Notes under the pieces: generated by a model
What the model saw: only the letters and a program-made list of their open reading frames with translations
Databases searched by the model: none
What the model was told of the DNA's origin: nothing
NCBI GenBank assembly: GCA_029224185.1
Contig: CM055198.1
Coordinates: forward strand, 24,205,116-24,269,115
Source of the DNA: Karalla daura
Taxonomy: Eukaryota; Chordata; Actinopteri; Chaetodontiformes; Leiognathidae
Length of the DNA stretch: 64,000 bases
Direction of reading: 5' to 3'
Program-made: the position numbers and the translations under genes
Shown here: positions 22,619 through 32,639 of the stretch, piece by piece
How the letters are laid out: every line of letters starts with the position of its first letter
Position numbering within the stretch: the stretch's first letter is position 1

Positions 22619-22632
22619 GTTGCCATGGCAAC
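22619..22632. promoter_or_regulatory. Perfect RFX X-box palindrome
   Basis: GTTGCCATGGCAAC is a perfect 14-bp palindrome and an ideal binding site for RFX transcription factors, regulators of ciliary genes. It lies 29 bases past the YY1-type motif. Binding and function are inferred from the motif alone. Confidence 0.5.
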
Positions 22633-22933
22633 CTGCCTTCATGAGACTGACAGGTGAACGCCTTATCTGTGATGTTTCCATGCTAATGTTAGGGCTCTTT
22701 TCTAAATGCCATCAGCGCCCTTCCTCAGGTTTATGCTGCAATATCAGACCGGTGCAGCAACTTTCCAGGACACACCTGATCAAAAACGAATTTCTCAAAG
22801 GAAGATAAGAAGTCATTTATAATCACACAAAAGAGTTCAGAGAGGGAGAGGTCACATCCATGACAGGCAGTCCAAAGAGACAAACCAATCCAACAGGAAT
22901 CAGGCCAGAATTAAATTAAACAAAAATGAAAAG

Positions 22934-22954
22934 AATAATAAATAAATAAATAAA
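22934..22954. repeat. (AAAT)n microsatellite
   Basis: About four to five AAAT units after AATAATAAAT. Confidence 0.85.
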
Positions 22955-23463
22955 CATGAAAAAAACATGAATAAAAGGCTGAAATTCTTGTTACTACAAA
23001 TTCAGGCAAAAGAAGGAACACACCGAATCATAATCATAAAATCATAAGGAAGCATGATACAATTAGAACAACAGAAACTAAGCAGTGAGGAAGCTTCAGA
23101 ATGGCAGGAAGGGTCATTTTGCTCTTAATCATAATTACATCATAATCTTAGATTATCTTGAATGCACAGAGAATAGGAGCTTGTCCAACATCCATTTTTC
23201 AGAATGTTTCAGATTTCTCACTTTGACTTGAGTCTAATTCACATGGAGACAGGAAGTCAGCGCTAGCCTGACACTGGAGACCTTTCCTCTAAATGCCACC
23301 TTTCAAGGTGCTGACACAGTGACCCTGAGACTGAGCAGTGTAACACCTGAGTTCCCTCCCTCTGGGATCAATAAAGTGTGATTTCAGCTGACAAACTGTC
23401 CTGTTCTGGAAAAGTTGAGGCCCTCCAGCGACTGTGGAGCTGAAGGTGGAGCACAGCCGACAC

Positions 23464-23523
23464 CGCAGAGAGGTGGGGGAGAGGTGGGGGAGAGGTGGGG
23501 GGGGGGGGGGGGGGGGGGGGGGG
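23464..23523. repeat. GAGGTGGGG repeat and poly-G run
   Basis: Three AGAGGTGGGGG-type units end in an uninterrupted run of about 27 G (23497-23523). The block is an obvious G-quadruplex candidate. Exact run length is uncertain, because such homopolymers are prone to sequencing and assembly error. Confidence 0.93.
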
Positions 23524-23631
23524 ATCCTGCCAAGGCTGTCACCTCAAATTATTGTTATTGTAGAGTCCAGGGATCATCTCAGCTCAGTGAATGGCTGATT
23601 TCCACCAAACTCAGAATCTCACAACTAAAGG

Positions 23632-23633
<2 letters not shown>

Positions 23634-23667
<34 letters not shown>

Positions 23668-23714
23668 TGTGTGCGTGCGTGGTGCGTGCGTGCGTGTGCG
23701 TGTGCGTGTGCGTG

Positions 23715-23758
<44 letters not shown>

Positions 23759-23777
23759 TGTGTGTGTGTGTGTGTGT
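23634..23777. repeat. Compound (GT)n-(GCGT)n microsatellite
   Basis: Pure GT at both ends flanks a (GTGCGT)/(GCGT)n core (about 23680-23760). The whole 144 bases is almost purely alternating purine-pyrimidine and CpG-containing in the centre, making it the strongest Z-DNA candidate in the window. His/Ala/Arg/Thr and Val/Cys/Arg frames here are artefacts. Confidence 0.97.
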
Positions 23778-24293
23778 CGGGGGGGTCATCGACAGGTGAG
23801 TGTGATGACAGTAATACTGTGCACAGCATGACAAAGCAGAGAGTGCAGTGACTCAGTCAGATTAGTACTTATCTTTTACATGACATGCAGCATGGTAGCA
23901 TGGTGCAGTATGGTGGAAGGTCTCGGCCATGTGAGCGTGTTGTATCTGACATGTTTTGATGTGGTCTCGTCTCAGCAGACAGCTCGCAGCTCACCTGACG
24001 CTCTGCACAAACACCTGACATGTCTCAGGGTTTACATACAGCAGGCACCGACACCTCTCACCTGTATCATTATGTTTTCATCACACCTGCCACTGTGATC
24101 ATTCATTATCGCACTCACTCACTCACTGTGTCCAGCTCACCTGGACATGTGGACAGTGAGAGGAGCAGCTGCAGCTGAACTGAGGATGTTTGTTGTGGTG
24201 CTACCCACCACTGTACCGCGCTGCACAGTGTCTGTCCTGCACAGCAGAGAGAAGCTAATGGCAGCTAAGAGGAGGGTGAGAGGGATGAGTGAA

Positions 24294-24326
24294 GGGTGGG
24301 GGTGGGGGTGGGGAGGGGGGGGGGGC
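24294..24326. repeat. G-rich tract
   Basis: GGGTGGGGGTGGGGGTGGGG units followed by about a dozen further G with one A. Potential G-quadruplex. Confidence 0.9.
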
Positions 24327-24457
24327 ACTGGGAGAAGCAAAAGCACCTTGGAGGACCAGCAATGACTGAGGAAGAGAGGACAGGAAGAAAGCAGATAGAC
24401 GATGACAGGACGGATCAAAGCAGAGACAACAAGAGCGAGAGAGACTCCGAGATGCCT

Positions 24458-24473
24458 GGGGGGGGGGGGGGGG
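24458..24473. repeat. Poly-G run
   Basis: Sixteen consecutive G. Length may be affected by sequencing error. Confidence 0.92.
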
Positions 24474-24697
24474 CGAGATGGCTGGCAAATGATGTGAAAC
24501 AACAAAGGCCAGGAGAGAGCTGCTGGGGGGGGCAGAGACACGGAGCTGGACTGATGTCTGCGGAGGAGACAGACACCAGAGAGGACGTGCACGGGACGTG
24601 TTGGCAGGGCAGCACACGCTTCCAGAGGACGAGCGGAACACGTCTGTGAGCGAAGCATAGGAGCCAAGTTCAGCAGGAGGTCAGGGACAGAGGAGCC

Positions 24698-24728
24698 GGG
24701 GGGGGGGACTGGTGGAGGGGGGGGGGGG
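24698..24728. repeat. Paired poly-G runs
   Basis: G10 (24698-24707) and G12 (24717-24728) separated by ACTGGTGGA. Potential G-quadruplex. Confidence 0.9.
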
Positions 24729-24830
24729 ACATGATGTTGTCAGACAGTTAGACAAAACGAAGCTGAGATAGTCCAGCATTCCTTTAGGTAGATGTAAGGC
24801 ATTGAGACATGTTGTTAAACAAATAGATGG

Positions 24831-24929
24831 CTGTCTGTCCATCTGTCTGTCTGCCTGTCTAACTGTCTGCCTGCCTGCCTGCCTGTCTGCCTGCCTGTCT
24901 GCCTGTCTGTCTGCCTGCCTGTCTGTCAC
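24831..24929. repeat. (CTGT/CTGC)n tetranucleotide array
   Basis: About 24 tetranucleotide units, a mixture of CTGT and CTGC with a few single-base variants. The mixed units suggest an old array. Asp-Arg-Gln-Ala frames on the minus strand are artefacts. Confidence 0.95.
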
Positions 24930-25020
24930 TCTGGATATCTTTGTTTCTTAAAATAAAAATGCCATAGAAATATAATATCCACCACGACAGACTGTGCTTG
25001 CAGTCTTATCTGCTTGTTCA

Positions 25021-25580
25021 AGGTGATGGTGTTGGTATCAGCCTGAACACAGAGGTGGTGGTGTTGGTATCAGCCTGAACACAGAGGTGGTGGTGTTGGT
25101 ATCAGCCTGAACACAGAGGTGGTGGTGTTGGTATCAGCCTGAACACAGAGGTGGTGGTGTTGGTATCAGCCTGAACACAGAGGTGATGGTGTTGGTGTCA
25201 GCCTGAACACAGAGGTGGTGGTGTTGGTGTCAGCCTGAACATAGAGGTGATGGTGTTGGTATCAGCCTGAACACAGAGGTGATGGTGTTGGTGTCAGCCT
25301 GAACATGGAGGTGGTGGTGTTGGTGTCAGCCTGAACATAGAGGTGGTGGTGTTGGTGTCAGCCTGAACATAGAGGTGGTGGTGTTGGTATCAGCCTGAAC
25401 ATAGAGGTGGTGGTGTTGGTGTCAGCCTGAACACAGAGGTGGTGGTGTTGGTGTCAGCCTGAACACAGAGGTGATGGTGTTGGTATCAGCCTGAACATGG
25501 AGGTGGTGGTGTTGGTGTCAGCCTGAACACAGAGGTGGTGGTGTTGGTGTCAGCCTGAACACAGAGGTGGTGGTGTTGGG
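25021..25580. repeat. 32-bp minisatellite, 17 full copies in exact register
   Basis: The unit is AGGTGGTGGTGTTGGTATCA followed by GCCTGAACACAG. Seventeen full copies run from 25021 to 25564 with no insertion or deletion (544 bases = 17 x 32), plus a partial eighteenth. Copies vary only at a few positions: GGTG/GATG near base 6, GTATC/GTGTC near base 17, and ACACAG/ACATAG/ACATGG at the end. The period is not a multiple of three and there is no coding signal. Confidence 0.98.
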
Positions 25581-27448
25581 TGGTGTTGGGCTCTGCTGGG
25601 GCTTGCAGCAGAGCCTCGGGGATCGTGTTGGCTGGGCAGGTGGAGCGTGCTGCATGTTGCCACTGATAATGGAGCCAATCAGCCAGAGCTGTAACGCTGC
25701 AGGCACCGACACTACATTAAGCTAATTAACACATACTCGTTCATTTTCATTATTAATTATTATGGCAGAAAATTAATGAATGCAGTCTTAATAAGAGGTT
25801 AGCAAACACAACTTATTTACACTGACAGAGAGGGGCTTCTACTGGAATCTGAAGGCAAACACTGCACGCTGCTATTCCACACACTCTGTGGATGGAAAAT
25901 ACATCAGAATCAAACATTTGCATCACATGACAGCACCTGCACCCGAGTCAATATGTGTCCAATTACAGACCTGTTGTCACTGCACACATACGCTCACATC
26001 ACATCAGGACAACTGTGCAACTCCACAACACTCAACTGAAGTCAACGGACTTGACTTATATACATATATATATATATATATATAAAGATAGATAGATATA
26101 AAGAAAGATGCTTTCTTTATTCAGAGAGAAGAAATGGAGAAACTGGAAAAAGCCCACAGCTCTCAGGAGCAGCTCTCCAGGCTGCGGCCTGCAGCGGGAG
26201 GCTGAGGCCTGCGTTCCTGGAGCGATGCTGCTCAGCGTCTGCTCCCTCTGAGCTGATGTTTCAGCAGTCGAGGACGACGTTCCTGCCCAGGAATTCTGGC
26301 AACGCTGTGACTGTGTCTAAGCCGGAGAGACAGTCACTAATCAATTCCCTAATGATACATGTTTGTGCAGCATGAATGAGATGACAGGGCTGTGGAGTGT
26401 ATGGAGACAGGCAGCCAGCCAGGGGTTAACCTGGTGGGAGCGCTGCTGGAGGGGATGTTTCCAATCACCACACGGCGGCTGTGCGGACCGACGCCATGCG
26501 CCGACTTGATGAACTGATCTCACGACTCCACAATTTATCAGGACTGATTTCTTTTGCAGCCACGCAAGCAAAAGATAATTGCACAAGTGGCTGATTGAGA
26601 GGAAGTCTATGAAGACGTCCCCGTGGCACACCTCGTCCCAGAGAGCTGCGGCTCAGCTGCAGCACATGAACGTGTGAACGTGGATTCTAGTCAGCGTGGC
26701 TCTGGATGGGCCGGGCAGCAGGCAGCGCATCAGAGCTGCACAAGCCTGTGTTTTGTTTGGGCCCGCGCGGCTGCCTGCTTAGCTCTCTGACAGTGTGAGA
26801 CTTTAAATATGAATTCATCGGGAGAAGGAAAATGTAGCGAGCAGCTGGGCCTGTTTAGCAGGGATGTGTAGACACAGAGCATGTGGCTAAACTGAAGCTA
26901 GCTCTGCTTCCTTCCTCTCAACAACAGAACGTTTAACGAGGCTGTGGCTCGACTCCCTCATGATTTATGAATCTGTGCCTGATGCAGGAAACGTGCAACA
27001 TTTGAGGCGAGATGCGTCTCTGAGGCTGTTTCCTTCATCTCCCATCTGCAGAAAGTGATCTCCCTCTGTCCATCATTGCCGTTATTCCTGGATCCAGCCA
27101 GGAGTTTTTCCTCCTGCTCGTATTTCTTTAACAGATCAGAACTAGATATCGAGGCTCGGCTCCCTCGCCCCCTCCACCCAAACACCTTCCGCTCTGCCCT
27201 CTGTCTGTAATCTTTGTGGATATTCATCAGGTGAAATGAGCTGGAGACACTACACTCCATTAATATCCTGTGCTCTCCTGCAGCATCTGCAGTGACACAA
27301 CCACACATTAGTGATGACAGATGAGTTTGCTGATGTGCAGCGAGACTGACGTCCCAGCACATCACCGACGACCTGGCAGAAAACAAACAACTGGAGGAGG
27401 CAAAACGTACAGATTGTTTACTATCGACCCCAGAAGAGTAGTATACGA
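25581..27448. other. Mostly unique non-coding stretch
   Basis: No gene recognised. It holds an (AT)n/(GATA)n block at 26055 and a reverse octamer at 25916-25923. A 210-codon minus-strand frame (26958-27590) crosses it, but its start lies in a microsatellite and it matches nothing known. Confidence 0.5.
26055..26098. repeat. (AT)n with (GATA)n microsatellite
   Basis: About 13 TA units followed by AAAGATAGATAGATA. Confidence 0.93.
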
Positions 27449-27465
27449 TGTGTGTATGTGTGTGT

Positions 27466-27496
<31 letters not shown>
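27449..27496. repeat. (TG)n microsatellite, interrupted
   Basis: About 24 dinucleotides with TA and TC breaks in the first half. Confidence 0.95.
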
Positions 27497-27501
<5 letters not shown>

Positions 27502-28030
27502 TAAATCACGTTAGAAATTAAGATGAAAGAAAGAAGATGAAGAATGAAAAGATAAGAAAGATAGAAATGGTTGGAAAATATGCAGAGCAAGAGAGAAGAA
27601 GATAGCTAGAAGATAGATAACTGAGTTCAAATGTTTTTACAGCCCCATCAAATTAAATAACGTATGTAATGGTCTGTCATATAAGGGAAGCCTGGCTGTC
27701 CTCGCAGCTAATCAATCCCAGAAGGTGTAACGTCTAATTAACTGTCCAGTGACTTTGTTTGCATCTCTGACTTGGAGGGTGATGATGATGGAGCATCCCT
27801 GTTGTCATCATCAGTGAAGAGGAATGAGGAACGCTGTCCAAATTAGATTCTAACTACAAATTAATAAAGCTGCTTATATTATTTATTTTTGTTTGATCAA
27901 CACTAAAGAATGAAATTCTTTCTTTTTAATGAGGATCTAGTGAGTTGGAGAGAGAGACCGGATCACTTTGAGTGTGACTGTCACACAGCGTAACCGTGCT
28001 GCTTCAGTGTTCACTTTCTCATTATTACTC

Positions 28031-28106
28031 TTTATTCTCTTTATTATTCTTTATTCTCTTTATTATTCTTTATTCTCTTTATTATTCTTTATTCTCTTTA
28101 TTAGCT
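28031..28106. repeat. 19-bp tandem repeat, four copies
   Basis: Unit TTTATTCTCTTTATTATTC repeated four times in register; the last copy diverges at its end. Pyrimidine/A-only on the + strand. Confidence 0.93.
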
Positions 28107-28188
28107 CTTAAGTTCTCTCTCTCATGATACTCATGAAAGCTGCCTCAGAGAAACTTTCTAACGATTGCTTTGTCTCCTTCCTGCGTGA

Positions 28189-28205
28189 TTAGGGTTAGGG
28201 TTAGG
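28189..28205 (+). repeat. Short interstitial telomere-like repeat
   Basis: TTAGGG x 2.8, an exact match to the vertebrate telomere hexamer in G-strand orientation. A second block in the opposite orientation lies at 42891-42910. Three copies is the usual size of short interstitial telomeric sequences formed at break repair. Confidence 0.7.
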
Positions 28206-28284
28206 CCCTGCAGGTCGTGTGTTCGGCCGAAGAATGAAACATGTCTGCTCTCTGACGTGACGATGCAGAGATAAAACTGCCTGA

Positions 28285-28488
28285 TTTTTATTTATTTATT
28301 CATTGTTTTGCTTTTACTTTTCTGCAGTGGGACAGCGAACCCTGAGGAGAGCGGAGAGGCAGGATGAAGTTCCTGTGCTAACCTCAGCGTCGACGGCCCG
28401 GATGCTGGGCTCTTCTTTAAGCTGCTGCGTCACCATGGCAACTGCACTGATTCTAATCATCTTTAAATACATTGAACATCTCTGTTAA
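28285..28488 (+). other. Strong splice acceptor followed by an open segment
   Basis: A long T-rich tract ends TACTTTTCTGCAG at 28326. The following frame is open for about 53 codons to a TAA at 28486-28488. Within it GTCACCATGGCA (ATG at 28435) is an excellent initiation context, opening a 17-codon hydrophobic peptide. This could be a terminal exon, an lncRNA exon or chance. No family is recognised. Confidence 0.18.
28429..28442. promoter_or_regulatory. RFX X-box
   Basis: GTCACCATGGCAAC matches the 14-bp X-box consensus with one position away from the perfect palindrome seen at 22619. The same bases also form a Kozak-like start context, so the match may have either cause. Confidence 0.4.
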
Positions 28489-29431
28489 TCTCCTCAGTCA
28501 ACTGGTGGGGGAGGAACGGCATCGCCTACCTCTCCTTGAAGATGCTGATGTTGATTTGGGAGCATAAACAGCAGCCGTCCTCGGATCAGACGATCCCGTG
28601 GAGCCTGTGGAAACGTTCCCACCGAATGTGGGGACAATTATGATTTCTCCAGGAAAAATCTTCTTTCATCCTTCTCCCTTTGTGCAACATATCGATCATC
28701 AAAGATTGCTCCAGAGTTTTGTTTCTCTCAAGTTAAACTTCAGGGTAGCAGATGCTCTCATAACCTCACAGGTGTTCCCGGCCTCGTTTGATAGAAGAGT
28801 TTCTTATTAGCTGCATACTCAGTAACACTCTTGTGCAATTGTATTCAAGTTTCCCCATTGCAGTTGGAGTTTCTCAGAGATGTGATAAGTGTTATCTCGC
28901 TCTCTGCTTTGAATGCAAACTCGTGCCGTGTGATTAGACACGGCGCCCTCCGGGGCTTTTGCTCCTAATGTCTCACAGTTTTACAAAATGATATTTCCAT
29001 TGAGACACATTTCTTATCTCCCTGATTTCACACTGCTACTACTTTTTCATACTAATTCTGCACTTCTGACATACTGAAGCTGTAGTCTACAAATGCTACT
29101 TTAGACAAACTGCTAATGCTATGTCTATAGTAAAATCATGTTTAGCTGCAAAGTTGGAGGCTCTTACATTGTTGTGGAAATAAATGAGGTCCTCATGTTC
29201 ATCACTTCAATAAATATGCATCATATAATATGCTACAGATCTAAATATATAGCACACTATTAAAGCAAACATTTATCACAGACTCATGATGCTTTCCTGC
29301 ATCATTAAATTCACGTGACCTGATCAGGAGCTTCCAGACCAAAAGCACAAATTGAAAAGTGACAGTTTTACAGATGTGTAGTGAAATCTGTTTGTTTTAC
29401 TCTACGCCTACATGTGTCTGTACCACTGCAG

Positions 29432-29500
29432 GAGGGTGTGTGAGATGTTGATGAGCCTGGTGAATGGTGGAGCTCTGGAGCCCTGGACACATGGAAGCAG
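29432..29500 (+). other. Candidate internal exon, unrecognised
   Basis: The acceptor ACCACTGCAG is followed by 69 bases open in one frame only, then by the donor GAAGCAG|GTGAGA. The peptide reads (x)RVCEMLMSLVNGGALEPW and so on. It is protein-like in composition but matches no family I recognise. The other two frames contain stops. Low confidence, since chance pseudo-exons of this size are common. Confidence 0.18.
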
Positions 29501-29794
29501 GTGAGATGATGGATGGTAGTTAAAATAAATGCAGTAAAATGACTTTATCTTGTGTTTGACAGCAATGAGATGTTTAACTGAACACTTAATTGTGCTTCAC
29601 AACGCAGCTTTGAAGCCTGTGGAAGGAGTGTGGGAGTAACCCTTTAATCGATCACCTGCTGCACCTGCTGATTCATCTTCCATCCTCCGTCTGCATCTGT
29701 TCAAACTGCAGCAGGAAGTCACCAAGGGGTTAAATTAGAGCGACAACATCATGCCACAATCTCCCAAACCTGCACCACTGTAAGCTCCCAGCTC

Positions 29795-29796
<2 letters not shown>

Positions 29797-29841
<45 letters not shown>
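29797..29841. repeat. (TG)n microsatellite
   Basis: About 22 uninterrupted TG units. Confidence 0.97.
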
Positions 29842-29843
<2 letters not shown>

Positions 29844-30266
29844 ACTCTCTGTGGGTCGTGTGGAAGCAGTGGGAGACAGAACAAGGACAAGTCGCCTTCC
29901 ACAAGTGCACATTCATTCCAGCCGAAGCTAGCAAATGAACGACATCCTTCCATTGATTGAATGAAGAGGAAATGCACCTGTGCTGTAAAAGCATCACACG
30001 CCTCTCAGAAGACGAAAAAACACCACAGAGCAGTGAACCCCTAATTAGCACCAACACAGCTACCGTCCCTCTGCTCCCCTGAGACGCCATGAACGCTGTC
30101 CCACTCAGTCAAAATGTCACCATCCATCAACTTAATTTCTTTTCTTTTTTTGTATTTTATTTCTGGTGAGAAACCTTTGAAGTCACTTCAAAGCTTTTGG
30201 TTTTTCAGATTTTGCTCTGGAGCAGGAAACACATTTGGGCCCAGGGTGTAAAAACATTTTTTCTTA

Positions 30267-30297
<31 letters not shown>

Positions 30298-30317
30298 GTG
30301 TGTGGGGGGGGGGGGGG
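30267..30317. repeat. (TG)n followed by poly-G
   Basis: About 18 dinucleotides with one CG break, then 14 consecutive G (30304-30317). Confidence 0.96.
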
Positions 30318-30720
30318 TTAAATGAAAACAAAAGGATGCATTTTCATTTCACTGCTGCAAAAGATGCAGGTGTATTATTAATTAGTTCACAGCATGAAAA
30401 CAGTGTCTTTGTCGTCCATGTTCCTTTTATTGTGTTTAAACATGTTTTCTGACTCGGTGAGTTCATGTTTGTTTTGGCTACGTGTGACTGGGAACTATGG
30501 TGGCCCAGAGGGTCAAAACACTTCACAGAGCACAATGACACCAACGTCTGCTTTTAAAGCTGCTGTGGTTTCTGTATGTTTTGACCTTCAGGGCCACCGT
30601 AGAAGTTTACCCCGTCCTTCCCTCGGTTTGGGCGGTTCAGTGGCTCACTGCAGCGCCGCTCGTCACATTCCAGCTCGTGGTTTCATCTCTGCAAAAGTCC
30701 TCAAGAAGGGAAGGAAACCC

Positions 30721-30970
30721 TCGCTCTACGTGGCTCTACGTGGCTCTACTTTGCTCTACGTGGCTCTACGTGGCTCTGCGTGGCTCTACGTGGCTCTACG
30801 TGGCTCTACGTGGATCTACGTGGCTCTACGTGGCTCTACGTGGCTCTGCGTGGCTCTACGTGGATCTACGTGGCTCTACGTGGCTCTACGTGGATCTACG
30901 TGGCTCTACGTGGCTCTACGTGGCTCTGCGTGGCTCTACGTGGCTCTACGTGGCTCTACGTGGCTCTACG
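30721..30970. repeat. 10-bp minisatellite, 25 copies in exact register
   Basis: The unit is TGGCTCTACG. Copies start at every tenth base from 30721 to 30961 without any indel. Variants are TGGCTCTGCG (30771, 30841, 30921), TGGATCTACG (30811, 30861, 30891) and a few degenerate units at the 5' end. Nearly every unit junction contains ACGTGG or GCGTGG, so there is one CpG and one RCGTG word per 10 bases. All three + frames are long and open, which is a property of the repeat. Confidence 0.98.
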
Positions 30971-31970
30971 TGGCGTACGTCTGCTCCGCTGGTCGGCTTT
31001 AAAGCCTCAGCAGGAGCGCGGTCTGGCGACTGAAGCTTGTGGGATGATTCCAGTGAATTCTTCTCTGATTGAAAACATCAGAAATCACTTTACATTTGTT
31101 TTACTGCTTTCACTGACACTTTGGAAAGGTGAAAGGCCCCTTTTTCAAATGGTTGTCTTTCATTACTTTTGCATGATAGTATTCAAATATTTACAAGATA
31201 AACACTCCTCACGCTCACTTAACTTTAATGCATGCTAATGCATTCTGGACTGCATCTTCTGCTCTATCTGAAAAACAATTTGCTGCTTATGGCCACACTG
31301 ACTGTGCCCAAAGTAGCCAATTATAAACCTGCAAACATCTTTTTACAGTCATCGTTATCTCCTTCTCCAGTCAATACTCATTACTATAGATGAAGTTTTG
31401 TGTTCTGTTTTGGAGCTTATTTTGTCTTTTTCCTAACCACATAAACTCACTCAAAACTATAAATCCCAAATCAAATCAGCTCTCCATAGACAATAGAGCA
31501 ATAACCCTGGTTAAAATAAAATCCTGATCCATCACAAATAAATATCCCAATAACTTCATTATTGATTTATTCATTTGTAATAAATGTGGAGCTACTCAGG
31601 TTCCTATTGTCTGCTCCAAAGTTAAAGACAACAGGGATTTTGTATTCAGAACATCTTTCACTTCATGAATTAAAATTACATTTCCATTGACTTTTCTGTT
31701 CATATGTATTACAATCACACTCAAAGAAATCGAAATAAATAAATGAACATGGAAGCAATGATGAGAACTAACATTTCCAAGGATCAATGAAGCTGGAGGA
31801 ACTTCAGCCTCAGTGCAGCTCTCTGTCCTGCTCCTTCATTGGCTGCTGGTCTGTGTGATGTCATAAACTGGCACCTCATCAGGACCAGGTGCCACGAAAG
31901 CGTCCAGCTCCAGAAAGAATGACGTCAGACGTGTGGCTTGAAGCACAATAGTTAAGGAACCCATTGTCCT

Positions 31971-31994
31971 CATCTTCATCTTCATCTTCATCTT
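31971..31994. repeat. (CATCTT)n short tandem repeat
   Basis: Four CATCTT units; gives a Lys-Met run on the minus strand that is not coding evidence. Confidence 0.85.
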
Positions 31995-32199
31995 TGTTTG
32001 TGCTCTCGCCCAGTAGATGGTTTGTATCATCCACAACAGATAACCTTTATAATAATCTTTATGTGCGTGTGAGTGTTTTGTGGGTCAAAGCGAGTCCATC
32101 GTCCATCCCATCATGAGTCTAAGCTGCAGCAGAACTCATCTCCAGGTCTGGAGGAAGGCTGGACATGTGTCTGTGCCCACAGGCAGCACACCAGGGAAA

Positions 32200-32340
32200 A
32201 TGTGGAGGAAATCAATAAAGAATTGGTTTTACTGCATTTCTATACTTTTGGGCCGGCTACTCGCCATGTTTGTGCTGGCTTATCATATTCAATATTTGAC
32301 GGGCAGTGGATTGTGGGAAAACAGCTGCTCAATTAAGCCG
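32200..32340. other. Candidate enhancer-like block
   Basis: Repeat-free sequence with a TGTGGGAA (RBPJ-type) word, a CAGCTG E-box and CTCAATTAAG close together, and TTATCATATTCAATATTTG upstream. Function is inferred from texture only. Confidence 0.25.
32312..32327 (+). promoter_or_regulatory. RBPJ-type site beside an E-box
   Basis: TGTGGGAA (32312-32319) is followed two bases later by CAGCTG (32322-32327). RBPJ-plus-E-box pairs are known from Notch-responsive enhancers. The motifs are short and could arise by chance. Confidence 0.22.
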
Positions 32341-32639
32341 GCAGCCTCTTTAATAAGTGGTTGCTATGGTTTCCCTGGAGCTCTGCACCCCGGCTCCATA
32401 TGTTCCCCATCAGCAGCATGTGTTGTTTGGATTATAAGCCAACGTGTTTGGGAATCTGAGGCCGTGGACGGCGTCTTGTGGAGCGTGTTAAACTGCACGT
32501 GTTGGTGTTTGTGTTATTAATCCAGAGGTTGGGAGATGCTCCCTCTGGGGGGGGGCAGAAGCACCACGGCTCCTTTTGCTCACACATGAAATTAAAATAG
32601 TGTGTATCAGTGTCTCTGTAGGACAGACACAATAAACAA

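Larger units (their letters stand above)
21386..23455. other. Mostly unique non-coding stretch
   Basis: No gene recognised. It contains short CA runs near 21979-21993, a dispersed-repeat tail (22428-22500), a YY1-type motif and X-box palindrome (22579-22632), and an (AAAT)n block. A pyrimidine-rich acceptor-like tract (ending TTGTTTTCAG at 21894) is followed by open sequence, but no donor is evident. Confidence 0.5.
27497..29796. other. Mostly unique non-coding stretch
   Basis: No gene recognised. It contains a 19-bp tandem repeat, a short telomere-like block, an RFX X-box and two segments with good acceptor sites (28326 and 29431). The segment at about 28830-29000 (CAATTGTATTCAAG, GATAAGTGTTATC, GTGTGATTAGACACGG) has enhancer-like texture. 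Confidence 0.45.

Noticed and set aside
24137..24667. 176-codon minus-strand Pro/Leu/Ser frame
   Set aside because: Composition comes from poly-C tracts on that strand; overlapping frames are equally open.
25021..25580. CRISPR-like array of 32-bp repeats
   Set aside because: Units are directly adjacent with no spacers, the sequence context is vertebrate, and no cas genes exist; it is a minisatellite.
26958..27590. 210-codon minus-strand frame
   Set aside because: It begins near a (TG)n array, contains a His-Thr run from it, has no recognisable domain and lies in enhancer-like, not coding-like, sequence.
28189..28205. Chromosome end
   Set aside because: Fewer than three hexamers inside unique DNA; an interstitial relic, not a terminus.
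30394..31238. Repeat protein with a Leu-Tyr-Val-Ala-Leu-Arg-Gly motif
   Set aside because: All three + frames give the same 10-residue cycle from the 10-bp DNA repeat; single-unit variants change the frames without bias.
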